From the NCBI GenBank assembly GCA_946699065.1, contig CAMPDV010000520.1:124001-188000 (forward strand): a stretch of 64,000 bases of DNA, in the 5' to 3' direction. A model generated the notes under the pieces. It was not told the DNA's origin, ran no database searches, and saw only the letters and a list, made by a program, of their open reading frames with translations. Source of the stretch: Loxodes magnus. Its lineage: Eukaryota; Ciliophora; Karyorelictea; Loxodida; Loxodidae. A program made the position numbers and the translations under genes. Positions 1 through 10,487 of this stretch are shown here, piece by piece (the first letter of the stretch is position 1; each line of letters starts with the position of its first letter).

Positions 1-559
1 TAACTTCTTTAACTAATTTAAATTTGTAATTAGTTTCTATAAATGTTACAGTAATTAAATCTTAACTCTAGTTATCATTTTAATTTCTTTCGTTATATCA
101 TAGTAAATTATTTTAACAAATCAAATATTAAAATAATTTTATCTTTGAAAATTGAAAAATTTTAAATTATCTGCAATACATCATAATTATAGAAGATTTG
201 CTTATTAAAACTAATAAATTATTTTATTTTAAATAAGTAAAAGAAATATTTCTTCATAGTAAAGAGTAGTTAAAAGTAAACTAGTATATGAAATAAAATT
301 TTATTTAGAGTAACAAATATTTAATAATAAATTAAATTGTATTTATAATTAATTAGTTTGAACAAAATAATTATAATTAAAAAATTAAATACTTAGTCTA
401 TAAAAATAAACTAATATGAAAGTAATATTTATTTTAGAGAAAATAAAATTTTTATTTTTTGTATTAAGAAAGGATATTTGTTGTTATTGTTTCAAATAAT
501 AAATAACCTCTAAAGTAAAAGTTTATTCCATTTTAATAATTTTAAAAATATTTATAATT

Positions 560-607
560 AAAATAAATAAATAAATAAATAAAGATTATTATAGAGCGCG
601 TAGCACC
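560..607 (-). repeat. SINE-like end fragment
   Basis: A TAAA simple-repeat run is followed by the GAGCGCGTAGCACC block that forms one end of the full elements at 6427, 25277 and 40483. Only this end is present. At 607 the copy-2 equivalent continues for about 68 more bases, so this copy has a secondary deletion. One-ended truncation suits a retroposed short element. Confidence 0.6.
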
Positions 608-749
608 TTTCTATTTATCCAAAGAGTCATTTCAGTTTCACCTAATGGGGAAAATTCTTATTAAAAATTATTCTTAAATCTTGAGTCAAATACTTCAGAC
701 TTCTTGAATAAGATCCAAATAAGAATTAGTAATTAGTCATTAGCAGGCA

Positions 750-905
750 CGTCAGCCAAGCTTTCATATTTTCAAGAGAGAACACTCGGGTAAGTTAGGC
801 TTGTTTCTTCTGAGCTTGTTCATCCTTCCCCATGGTGGCATCTAGTGCGAGATTACTCGCAATGCAGTATACACTGTACCAGATTACCTACTAGTTTGAC
901 TGACG
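750..905 (+). repeat. Left inverted repeat, MITE-like
   Basis: This GC-richer segment is matched in reverse complement by 3429-3569 over about 140 bases, including a shared core GAGATTACTCGCAATGCAGT. It begins CGTCAGCCAA and ends TTTGACTGACG, so it also carries short terminal inverted repeats of its own. It could be the left end of a 2.8-kb DNA transposon or a solo MITE with a second MITE opposite. No transposase was recognised between the repeats. Confidence 0.6.
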
Positions 906-1636
906 CGGCCGACATTCATTTTATATTATATATTAATAAATTTTATTCTTGATTATATTTTATATTCAATTATTAAAAATTTTACTGTAAATAAATAAAA
1001 GAAAAATATTAATAAAATCTGTAGTTTTTAATATGCTAAAATAATTTTTTTAAATAACCTATATTAATTCTAATAAAATATTAGTTTAATATTAAAAAAT
1101 TGTTAAATTATTTAAGTTCTAAAAGTATATTATATTTTAATTTTTAAAAGCTGTACAAGATAGTTTTTTAATATATAAAAATATTTCTACAAATATAGCA
1201 TTTTATTATTTTTAGTAATTGAAAATCAATAAATATCATAATTATTTATATTAAGTTTTCATTATTTTTAGTTAATTTTTTTTAATTATAATTATTTAAT
1301 TTAGATATGAGTTGCTTGGCTTTTTAAATAAAAATTTATTTTTTTGATAATTAAACTTTAAAAACTATTTTTAACTTTTTTAATTTTTAAATTTTGTAAA
1401 TAGCACATTTAATATATCTTAGGATAAATCTTAAATATTAAAATTTTAAATTTCTTTTTTTATTAGCTTTAAACTCAAATTTATTTTTATTAATAATTTA
1501 AAATTTAAGTTTAACTATTTTTTATTTTTTATTTTTATAAATTAATAAATTATTTATGCTTTATTTATTTACTGTTTAATTTAATAAAATATTTGTGTCT
1601 GAAAGAAATTGTTTTACTTTAATCATCTTAATTAAA

Positions 1637-2654
1637 TCAAAGATAAATTAAAGTTTTCTATTGCAAAGGAATTGCAATCTCATACAGAAAAAAACAGTTT
1701 ATACTTTATTATGCTTCAAAAAATGTTTAGGACATACATTTTTTGTAAGATCGAAAACTCGGGATTCTCCAGATTTTTGATTCACATCTACTCTCTGTGT
1801 TCAATTAATCTATTCACTTTTTTGACGTTCCAGTTTGGTTACAGAACAATATGTTAATTTATTTTTAGTTTATCTTTCAAAATGGTCTTAATTTTTCTTT
1901 CTGACTCTTTTTCACGGTACTAATCTTTTCAATAATTTCTTTATAAAACTTAAATTTCTAACAAATCCTAAAGAGATATGAGCAATTTACGCAGTATTAA
2001 AATTTCTTCTTGACAACTTTAAAACACCTTTTACTGATGGATAAGGATTGTTTCTTTTTATATTTCTACTTTTTGCGAATATTCCTTATGCTCTTTTTGT
2101 CGCGGTTTCAGAGCTTTAAGTTATCGTGCTAATTCTTTACTTTTTCGTCAAGTTAGGCAATTTATTTGCTCTAGTCCCATTAGATAGTTCAAAAACATCT
2201 ATTCTCTTTCTTAAATCATCAGTCTCTATTAATTTTAATTTTTTTTTTGCTTCAGTTTTTGATTGATTTTTTGATTCTTTCAATTTAGACCTTTTTCTGA
2301 AGATTGAATTTCATCAGTATTAGATAGCTAATGTTTATTGTCTTTATCCAAAGTATAATTTATACACTGTCTAGATTTTACATTTTCTTTTATTGCTTTG
2401 GTTTCTCTGTCATATTTGAAATTCAGGGATTTATTTCCGTACCTTTCCTATCTTTATGATTTATGGATTTGAACTTTATAAGAAGATGTCGGTTTAATAG
2501 GGCGTAAATTGAAGTATTTCTGCTTCTGATTTTCATTCCTGTTTTGGTAAGAGTTGCAAAAGTTCTTCTCTTAGCATTCTACCTTTTTCTTTCTTTTATA
2601 CAATTTTAGAATATTAAAATAATACTCATTAACATTATAAGTAATTAAATATAT
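1637..2654 (-). pseudogene. Degenerate coiled-coil protein gene, copy 1
   Basis: I do not recognise the family. Read with TAA/TAG as Gln, the minus strand gives a Lys/Glu/Gln-rich coiled-coil region. It contains runs such as KSRQCINYTLDKDNK, ETDDLRKRIDVFELSNGTR and EEILILRKLLISLQDLLE, ending at a TGA at 1639-1637. In the C-terminal half several differences from copy 2 are silent in this frame: TAG/TAA twice, AAA/AAG twice, TCG/TCA once, GAG/GAA once. They would be replacements in other frames, which supports past selection for protein. The start ATG seen in copy 2 is ATA here, and the N- and C-terminal parts are not in the same frame. It lies between the inverted repeats at 750 and 3429, so it could be cargo of a DNA element. 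Confidence 0.5.
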
Positions 2655-2699
2655 AAAAAACTATAAAAATTGCTTTTAAAAATACAGATGGTACAATAA

Positions 2700-3428
2700 T
2701 TAAATATTTTATATTCTATTTATATAGAGATAAACTTACTTTTTTGATAATGAAATATAATCATAATTAATATAAATTCTATTAATTATAAATATTAGTA
2801 AAATTATTTAAATAATTACATTTTATTTATTAGAATTAATTTATTATTTATTATTCTAATATCAATTATAAAAATAATTTACTAAGTATTTTAATTTCTA
2901 ATATGTTAACTTTAATTTTGTGCTATTTTATACTTAAATCCATAAAGTATTTAACTTTTTATTTAGTTTTAGTTAAATTATTAATTAATTAATCATTAAT
3001 ATAATTCGCCCTTCTGCTTGTATGTAAAATTTGAATTGCTAGTATATTTATTTCTTCTTCTAACTTCTTCCTGTCTTGCATTTAATATAAAACCTTGTTT
3101 CTTTCTCAGATTTTTCTAGTTCATGAGAGATAAACTTAAGTATCTGTTTGTTTAAATTCCTATAAGTTAATTTAAATACTTAATATATATTTTAGTTTAA
3201 TTTTAATTTGCTATCATCATCAAAATAAAAGATTCATAACATTAAATTGTGTTACTTCAGAAAAATGTAAACAAATAATTAAATTTAAATGTATAATTTA
3301 AATTTCTCACTTTTAAAATTATTTAGATAAATAGATATAAACATAATTTGGTAATAAACATATCCATATACTAATATTAAGACTATTATATCATTTTAAA
3401 TATGCATGAAGTCATAATTTTAAAATTT
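2700..3428. other. AT-rich spacer
   Basis: Between the coiled-coil gene and the right inverted repeat I see only AT-rich sequence with no recognisable coding motif. The same spacer is kept in duplication copy 2 (21530-22282). Confidence 0.5.
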
Positions 3429-3569
3429 GTAGGTAATCTGGAAAAGTGAATAACTGCATTGCGAGTAATCTCACATTAGATGCCATCACGAATAAGAGTG
3501 GACAAGCTCAAAAGAGATATGCCTAACATGTTAGAAAGCTCTCGCTAACAGTTGAAGTTTTGACTGACG
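3429..3569 (-). repeat. Right inverted repeat
   Basis: Reverse-complement partner of 750-905. It shares the GAGATTACTCGCAATGCAGT core and ends with TTTTGACTGACG, matching the outer CGTCAG end of the left repeat. It encloses the coiled-coil gene at 1637-2654 together with the left repeat. Confidence 0.6.
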
Positions 3570-4199
3570 ATGTTTAAATTTTTTATTTTTATATGAATTT
3601 TATTTTTAGAAAGACTGTGTATTTGCAACAAAATATTAAATAATATTTTAATAATAAGATTCCAAATATGGAGAAGCTTAGGTGTTTCATTTGATAATAT
3701 ACTAAGACAAAAAGAATAATTAGAAAATTTAAATGAAAATAAATAGTTAATTCATGACAAAGCTATTAAAGGTAAAGTCACATTAATAATTTCTGTTTAT
3801 AAAAATATTGGTTATAAACTTATAGTATAAAAACAATATAAACTTAGCTTGATAATAATATTATAGTTAGTCTAATGTCTTTAATATAAATTTTTTAATT
3901 AGTTTGATTTAATATCTTAATTACCTATATTAGTTTATTTATAACTTTATATAAGATTATTAATTTATAATTGATATTGAGCTTAGATATATGTTGAATA
4001 ATAATATTTTTTATTTGAGTTTAATGAAAATTATAATCAGAATAACTTAATAAGGGGTTAATATAAATAAAACAAGATAGTAGAAACTAAAGATTGCAAA
4101 TATGCTTAAACTTTATAAATGTTTCTATAATTTCCATTAATTGTGAATATTACTAATAAATTTCATAAATTAATAAATCTTTTTTAATAAAATTTGATG

Positions 4200-4702
4200 T
4201 CTTAAAAATAAAAGTTATTAATAAAAATAAGACAATATTACAATAAATAAAATTTTAATTTATTTTTATAATTTTATCTTTACTTTGTGTATAACTTCTA
4301 TTTATTTACCATTCATTTTTGTCAATAATTGCTTCCAATTTTTTAACTAGGTATAATTTTTATGCTTTTTAATTAAAAATTTATCTATGTTCCCTTTACA
4401 ATTGTTATCACTCCAACCTTTTAAAATAATTGTTTAAATCTTTAATTCGAAAATATAATTATTTTAATGTATTATACAATTAGTTAAGTTGTTTGTAAAA
4501 GATATAACTTTATTTTTTGATTATGAATGATTAAATTCTTTATATAAATTATTTAATTCTTTTATTTTTTATCTTTACTATTCTATTTATATCTCACCTT
4601 TCATTTAGTTTATTAAAAACTTATTAACCAAACTTTTACTTCATTTAATCTTACAATTTATTACTTATTTACAACTATTTCCTTATCAAAATAGCAGCTC
4701 AT
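4200..4702 (-). CDS. Hypothetical helical protein, copy 1
   Basis: Unrecognised. A minus-strand reading begins with Met-Ser and Phe-Asp-Lys-Glu at 4702 and is followed by a helical, charged region with DLNNYFKRLEW and AIIDKNEWQINRSYTQSKDK. The same start and DLNNY block occur at 23554 and 32625. Glu codons in one copy appear as TAG/TAA (Gln) in another, as expected for real coding sequence under this code. Copies 1 and 2 contain small indels between the start and the DLNNY block, while copy 3 appears to run in frame. It is divergent from the plus-strand ORF at about 4828. The C-terminal end is not fixed. Confidence 0.35.
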
Positions 4703-4827
4703 CAAACTGAGATAACACTAAATTTAAGATCTACAGCCTTTTAAATCATAGATAACCTAACAATCATACCTTAAATTACTTACCTTTATCTCAATAATTA
4801 GAGCACATTTTTTAATAATTTCCATAA

Positions 4828-5520
4828 ATCATGAGAGGAGTAGATTAATCTGAAAATAAAAGTATTTGAACTAATTTTTAGTAATTAATTAAGCAAATAA
4901 ACAGCATTTAATTAAAAATTATGTTACTCTAAAATTATAGTAAAATCTTTAATACAGAATTTAGTTGAAAAGCTTTTAAACATCTAATTACTTAAAAAAT
5001 TAAAAAGAAGACAAAATATAAGAAATTAGAAATATTAATTAAATAAATCATGAATAAGTTATGATTAAAGCTATATAAAATCCAATGGAGGTTGAGTAGT
5101 TAAACTTAAATATTAATCAAATATAGAAAATTAGATAATCAATCAGGTAATAAAAAGAGATCAATTTATGTGCTGATTCTGGAGAAGGCTAGAAAACACA
5201 AAATAAATTGTTGGAGATACCAAAATACAAAAAAGCAAAAATAAATAATTTTTTAAAAAACCTAACTTAAATTTACTGTGCATCTGAAGGTGACTTATAT
5301 AAGAAAAAATGATTGGTGGAGAGTAATTACTCTTGCAAATAATAGACAATCAAAAAAGAAGAACAAAGCAAATGTTTGGAAATGATTGAGATTCGAATAA
5401 AATACTAACGGTAAAGAAAGGGTAGATTAGTAGCCTAAGATATGTAATAAAGTATATGGTTCTGGAGAAGAAATGAACAATTTCAATGAGTCTTTCAATG
5501 ATTCTTGAGACTTTTTATAA
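4828..5520 (+). pseudogene. Hypothetical Cys-containing protein, copy 1
   Basis: Unrecognised family. The plus strand encodes, across at least one frame change, a Lys/Gln-rich region. It includes INHEQVMIKAIQNPMEVEQ, a CADSGEG motif, and INNFLKNLTQIYCASEGD. Equivalent sequence lies at 23690-24360 and, with a different C-terminus, at 32755-33438. The INNFLK-LTQIY block is the best conserved part. It is divergent from the hypothetical gene ending at 4702. Confidence 0.35.
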
Positions 5521-6199
5521 GATAATAAATAGCAAGCCAAATAAAGGCATTTTCACATTATTAAATTATTTTATGTTATTATGCTATTATTTATCTTATA
5601 TATTTACTATTTAAGTCTTTTTCCTTTATTTATAAAAACTATTTACTCACTTTACTAAAAGTTAGATTTATCATTAATATTTAAACTATCCAATTTTTTA
5701 AATATAGTTCTCTGAAAGAATAAAGAGAATGCCTAAGTTCTAGCATAGTGTATATAATAATTTAAAAATAAGTTTATCATTAATTCATCAAACTTTAATT
5801 AATAAAACTATTATGAAATCATATAAACATATGGCTCCAAAGAAATAAGTATCTCCTGTGAAAGCATTTAACAATACACATAACTTAATTAATTATTTTT
5901 ATATGCTATAATTGGAAGAATAGAAGCTAAAAAAAGAAGTTTAAAACACGAAATAAATAACTTATTCTCTTATGTTTACTATCAAAAAATTGATCAATGA
6001 ACTGAACCTTATAAAGAAAATTAGCTGGTTTACCCAAATTCATTCTTACACTTTTTGACGTAATCTTGACTGTATATTTTTTTTAAAGAAATAATTTCTT
6101 GAAATCAGTGTCCTAATATTTATATTCCTTCACTCTTTCTATTATCATTTTATTTATATATATTATTTATCAACTTTGTATTGTCTTTCCATTTCATAG

Positions 6200-7560
6200 C
6201 ATTCACTACGTCTTATCTGCAATTTTCATATTATGATATTAAGATCACTGTTGTAATATTTCAATCATCTCTTGTAGTCTGGACTTACCATCATTTCAAT
6301 GTCATCTGCATGTGCTAATGCTCCCATATATCATTCCTCTGTATATTATTCTTATTCCATGCTTGTGGTTATTCCTACTTTATTTTATCTTAATTAGTTG
6401 AGAAGTTTATTTATTATATATTTTTTAAAACCGCCATAGTTGTTCGAAGGTGAACAACAAGGTCATCTTCATCAGAGGTTGGGGAAGTTAAGTACCCATA
6501 ATCGACTTTATGTCTTCCTCTCCTTTGGTTTGACCTCGAGACATAAGATTCTTAGACCTTCGACACTGGCTTGGCTTGGCTTCGTTTATTTTTAATTCTG
6601 GAACGAAAAAGAAATAATATTGCGAGCTTCATCAGAGGTGGGGAATTTAAGTACCCATAATTGACACATGTCGTCCTCTGCTTTGGTGATGCAATGAGAC
6701 ACAATCCTGCCATGTCCTTGGACCTCCAAAAAGTATTAAAGATTATGAATATTCTAAAATTATATCAGTATTGAACATTTTTATCATTACTGAATAATTA
6801 TACCAGTATTGAACAAGGATTATCAGTAACAAACATTCTTGTCAGTATGAAACATTTTTTTTAAAGAGCTGCGCACCAACGAGAGTGCTACACGCTCTAT
6901 AATCAAATTTATTTATTTATTATTTATTATTTATTCATTATAATATTGAATAACCTTAGTGAACATGAGCTACCTTATTTAACTCCTTTCCTCTTTTAAA
7001 ACTGTTCTGATATTAAATCATTTATTTTTATCTTTTTTTCTTCTCAGTAAGGATCTTGATTATTTGCTTAGGCATTTCAATTTCATTTAGTATCTTTAAT
7101 ATATCTTCTCTTATTACTAAGAAAAAATAATTTTAATATCAATAAATATTCTGCTTTTTCTTAATTATTTTACTTATATTCTTGTGCAGTTCTTAGATTG
7201 AAGATTTATCATGAGCATGATTTATCTTGATTGAAGCCATATTATAATTCATCGTCATACCTGTTCAAATACGAGTTTGTTTATCCAATAATCAGAGATC
7301 AATGATTTTTACTATATGAATTAAAAGTGAAATCGGCCTATAATTCATAGAATCTTCCACTTTACCTTTTTTATGAAGTAATATAATAAAAGTTCTTGTT
7401 ATTTTGTTTGGTATAGCTCCAGATTGTATTATTTTTTATGTTAATGTTGCGGTTAGGTTAGAAAGCTTATCTCATCCAGCTCTTATTGTTCCTATTTATA
7501 TTCCATCAGGTCCTACAGCTTTTCATTAGGAGAGCGTTTTTATACAGCACACTAAATCTT
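6200..7560 (-). pseudogene. LINE reverse transcriptase domain, unit 1
   Basis: RT motifs appear in order on the minus strand: KAVGPDGI (about 7518-7500), NYRPISLL (about 7350-7330), FIDIK (about 7150), GVKQG..CSL.LFNI (about 6990-6940) and, after the SINE, GALAHADDIEMM (about 6325-6295). This domain copies element RNA into DNA at a nicked target in non-LTR elements. The palm motif reads HADD here, with His for the usual aromatic, while unit 2 reads YADN. FIDIK is in a different frame from NYRPIS, so the ORF is broken. Confidence 0.85.
6427..6938 (+). mobile_element. Dimeric SINE-like element in LINE RT, unit 1
   Basis: About 510 bases inserted in the LINE RT coding region. One end has CCGCCATAG and a perfect 7-bp hairpin (GTTGTTC/GAACAAC). 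Two related repeats follow, sharing CATCAGAGGT, TTAAGTACCCATAAT and TCCTCTGCTTTGGT. Next come short repeats of the form ATCAGTATTGAACA. The other end is an imperfect palindrome (GAGCTGCGCACC...GCTACACGCTC) with a TTTA-type tail. AT-rich flanks look like target duplications. Orientation is uncertain: the simple-repeat tail suggests the plus strand, but a T-run at the CCGCC end would suit Pol III termination on the minus strand. It resembles a dimeric SINE. Confidence 0.65.
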
Positions 7561-7999
7561 CTTTTTAAACCTAAATTTTTTATGTGTTCCTGTATGAGTC
7601 TGGTAATCTATTGCTGCCACTTTTATAGAGCTCCTCTCAGCTTTCTTTAAAATTCGGCATATTATTTTCGTTTTTTAATGTCCATTGTTCGTATTTTATC
7701 TATTTTAATTTTTTTATATTCCTTTTCAAGTGTTGTTTAAGCTTCCTTAATTAATTTCATCTTAATAAACATTGAATTTATTTTTCCTATCTTTTTTTAG
7801 ATGCAATATAAATTTCTCCTTACTTCTTATCTCATTTAATATAATTATCAATTTATTAGCATCCTTATCTAATTAGATACTTTACTTATTTCACTTACTA
7901 TTAGAAATGTTTTCTTAATTTTATTGTTTCTGCTGTATATTAGTATTTTCTAATTTAATTTGTTACAAATCCACATATCGCTTTGGTCGCTTCTTGGAT

Positions 8000-8850
8000 T
8001 TAATTTAACCATTTTTCATAGTATGCTTCGCTATCGAAATTTTGAATTCGCTAAGATCTATTTTTTCGAATCATTCTTTGAATCTCTCTTTAACCTTTTA
8101 TTGCTTTAATTGTTGAAATTTTATCCTTTTAATTTATGGACTTTTTCTAAATTCTTCCGAAATTTTTATCTTTATTTGTCTGGCTAATGATCTCCTATTG
8201 GTCTCTATTGATAGAATTTTGTGCTGATAATGCTAGGTGTAATGTATTGATTCATTAAGAATCAACTTATTTTCAATTTTCCATTCTTTTATGTTGTGAT
8301 GATGGTTGGATATTGATTTGAATCTTTACATTCTAAAATATAATCTTTCTTCAATTTAATAAGCATTAGCCTGCATTATTCTGCTCATAAGGTAAAAATT
8401 GGGGAATATGTACATTAAAATCTTCTAATATTAAAATTTATAATCCTTTGTTGTTTGCTGCTATTTTGTATTATTATAGACTTTCATAAAAGGGTATTAG
8501 TTAATTATAGTTGGATGTTATAGTTTTATATACGTTTATCAATTCTAGCTAATCATCAAGTGTTAAACTTATTAATCTTCCACTAAAACAGATCTGCTTG
8601 ATTGAGATCCGCTATATCCAACACTTTCGTTCTGCTCGTAATTTCATCTTTTATATAAAATGATACTCTTTTGTAGTGTTTTGTGCTCAATTTTATTATT
8701 GCTCTGAATCCGTATATATAAGGCATTTAATCAGTTTGATGCTTAAATATTTCTTAAATCGCCATAATTTCTATCTTCTTTTCACACATAAACTTGTTTA
8801 ATTCTTGTTTTTTTATATTACTCTGACATTTGCTGTGCCTATGTTTAATT
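8000..8850 (-). pseudogene. LINE APE-type endonuclease domain, unit 1
   Basis: Minus-strand segments in two or three frames give the order of an apurinic-like endonuclease: KFMCEKKIEIMAIQEIF (about 8780-8745), RVSFYIKDEI (about 8665-8640), LELINVYKTI (about 8545-8520) and ILILEDFNVHI (about 8430-8405). The last is the (G/E)DFN active-site block. This domain nicks the target DNA for target-primed reverse transcription. A frame change between FYIKDEI and LELINVY marks it as decayed. Confidence 0.8.
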
Positions 8851-9419
8851 CTGTATATTTTATTTATTATTATTTCCTTTTACTTCCTATTTTACTACCC
8901 TGAATTTTTAGCTTCCTCTTCTTTAATAGAGTGAAAACCAAATTGTTCTAATATTTATTATTTTTCCTGTATTTATGTCTTCGTTTTTTTACTCGATATT
9001 GTCTTCCTTTCCATTATATATTTTTTTCTATTTTTTTGAGACAGTGTTGTATTTATGCATACTTCCTTCCTGTCACTGTTTTATATATGTTTCAGTTTTT
9101 TTGGTATATTTCATATTTTACTTTCTGTTTTTTGTGACATTGATAGTTTCGCCTCAGTTTTATTTATTTAATTTTGTAGTTAAGTATCTATTAAAATCGA
9201 TCGCTTTTAAAGAAACTTTAATATGGCTTAAACTTGTAGCTTTTTCTAGAAATAAAAGTGGTATTTTATTTGAAGGTTAATCTTCTTCAGTTTTCTTCAC
9301 TTTCTTTTCTTTCGCTATCTGTTTCTCTTTATAGTAAGGCATTTTATTCCTAAGTTCTACATGCATCAACCTGGTTTTTACTTCCTTAGCATTTCTAATT
9401 GCTTTCTTTATAGCTTTTT

Positions 9420-9650
9420 TATTAAGTATTAATTTTTGCTATATCCTTATTTGTTGCAGTTTAAACATTTTAAAATTGATGGTTGGCGATACAACGATAT
9501 GTGTATGGGATTTCCAGACTGACTCAAGTAAGTATTTTACCTTTCGTCTAACTTATCTAGTATACTTTCTGCGTCTTTGCTCTCCTTTAATTCTAAATAA
9601 ATTCTCATTTTCCCATTGACTCACGTTATACCTTTTACATCTCTATACAG
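9420..9650 (-). pseudogene. LINE ORF1 zinc-knuckle remnant, unit 1
   Basis: The minus strand reads CLNCNKQGYS, a CX2C start of a CCHC knuckle whose His and last Cys are missing. The paralogous position at 39774 reads CMNCNQKGYS. Upstream is an Arg/Glu-rich stretch. CCHC knuckles in ORF1 or gag proteins bind nucleic acid. In units 1 and 2 a WD40-like micro-insertion (9481-9523) lies just upstream of the knuckle. Confidence 0.55.
9481..9523 (+). other. WD40-signature micro-insertion
   Basis: About 40 bases with no counterpart in unit 3 at the same LINE position (near 39800). On the plus strand, antisense to the LINE, they read GDTTICVWDFQTD, which matches the ETIKIWDFQTG blade end of the WD40 genes near 46.5 and 60.3 kb. 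The flanks are ordinary LINE sequence. Also present at 28355-28398. Confidence 0.6.
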
Positions 9651-10339
9651 ACTATTTTTCCGTACTGCTATAGATGGGTTTCTACCTGGCTAAAACTTGA
9701 ATACATGTTAATTGTTCAATGAATCAGATAGCTCTTAATGTATTGAATTCCTCTATGTTTCTTTGTTCTTTAGGTATTAAAAAACTTCTAGTCTTCTATG
9801 TTTAATTATTTCCAATTTGTGAGAGTGCTTCTTTATTTTTGATTCACATAATAATTATTCCTTTTTAAGAATTTTCATACTCTCAGAATTTTTACCATAT
9901 TCTTAATTTAAATATCTGAGAAATGCTTGAATTATTTCATTTTCTTGCATTTCTGCTGGATTGAGCCTTTGGCTGTAGTATTCTTCTTCTAAAAATTTAT
10001 TGAAACAGGTAACTCATACGCATTTAGCCGTTTTGAACTGCATATTCTTCTCCTCATTTTATGGTAATTTGCTATTTTATTTTCTTCTTCCATTATAATG
10101 ATTTGCACAGAGCTGTGGTTTGAGTTGATGTTCTAAATTATCTACTGTTTTTGATAGGTTACTTAGTTTTAAGATTTCTGTCCTTTTTTTTCTGCATTAC
10201 TTCTAGTAGTTATAATATTTTGCGACAGAGTCTTTTTTCTTAAAAATAATATCAAAAATCTTATTAAGTTGTAAAGCTCTTTCATTTCTTTATTAAATTT
10301 AATAACTAATCTCGATCCGAGATTGGCGGCATGTGGAAT

Positions 10340-10487
10340 ATAGGATTGCTACTTGATATAATAGCTTAATATTGTAGTATTTAAGTAAATAAAGTAATAA
10401 TGTAATAGTTGATATAATTGAGTGTATTTTTGATGGTAACTGTTATAAATTACCTTTATAGCTTTTGTAGTCTAAATAATAATAAAA
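10340..10487 (+). promoter_or_regulatory. Shared upstream region of RING-Kelch gene 1
   Basis: About 150 bases between the LINE 5' end and the ATG are strongly conserved in all four units (from 29215, 41120 and 54935). The shared block includes TTAATATTGTAGTATTTAAG and the run TAGTCTAAATAATAATAAAA just before the ATG. Conservation here, higher than in the LINE beside it, suggests promoter and 5' UTR. No specific factor site can be named. Confidence 0.4.

Larger units (their letters stand above)
5700..10340 (-). mobile_element. LINE-type (non-LTR) retroelement, unit 1, decayed
   Basis: The minus strand reads in LINE order: an ORF1 with a zinc-knuckle remnant (9420-9650), an APE endonuclease (8000-8850), then reverse transcriptase (7520-6200). 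Several frameshifts separate the motifs, so the element is inactive. A SINE-like element (6427-6938) splits the RT domain between LFNI and the ADD motif. The 5' end abuts the control region of RING-Kelch gene 1, in divergent orientation, as in all four units. The 3' end is unclear; similarity-free AT-rich sequence begins around 5700. Confidence 0.8.

Noticed and set aside
1672-1857. 61-codon plus-strand frame (also 20515-20700)
   Set aside because: Differences between copies are silent in the minus-strand coiled-coil frame, so the plus reading is treated as the shadow.
5161-5349. 62-codon minus-strand frame (also 24013-24201)
   Set aside because: Antisense to the plus-strand hypothetical gene with the INNFLKNLTQIY block, which is the better supported reading because it recurs near 33.1 kb.
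8975-9280. 101-codon plus-strand ATG frame
   Set aside because: Antisense to the LINE ORF1 region; very Phe/Tyr-rich as expected from reading the A-rich coding strand backwards, and no motif.
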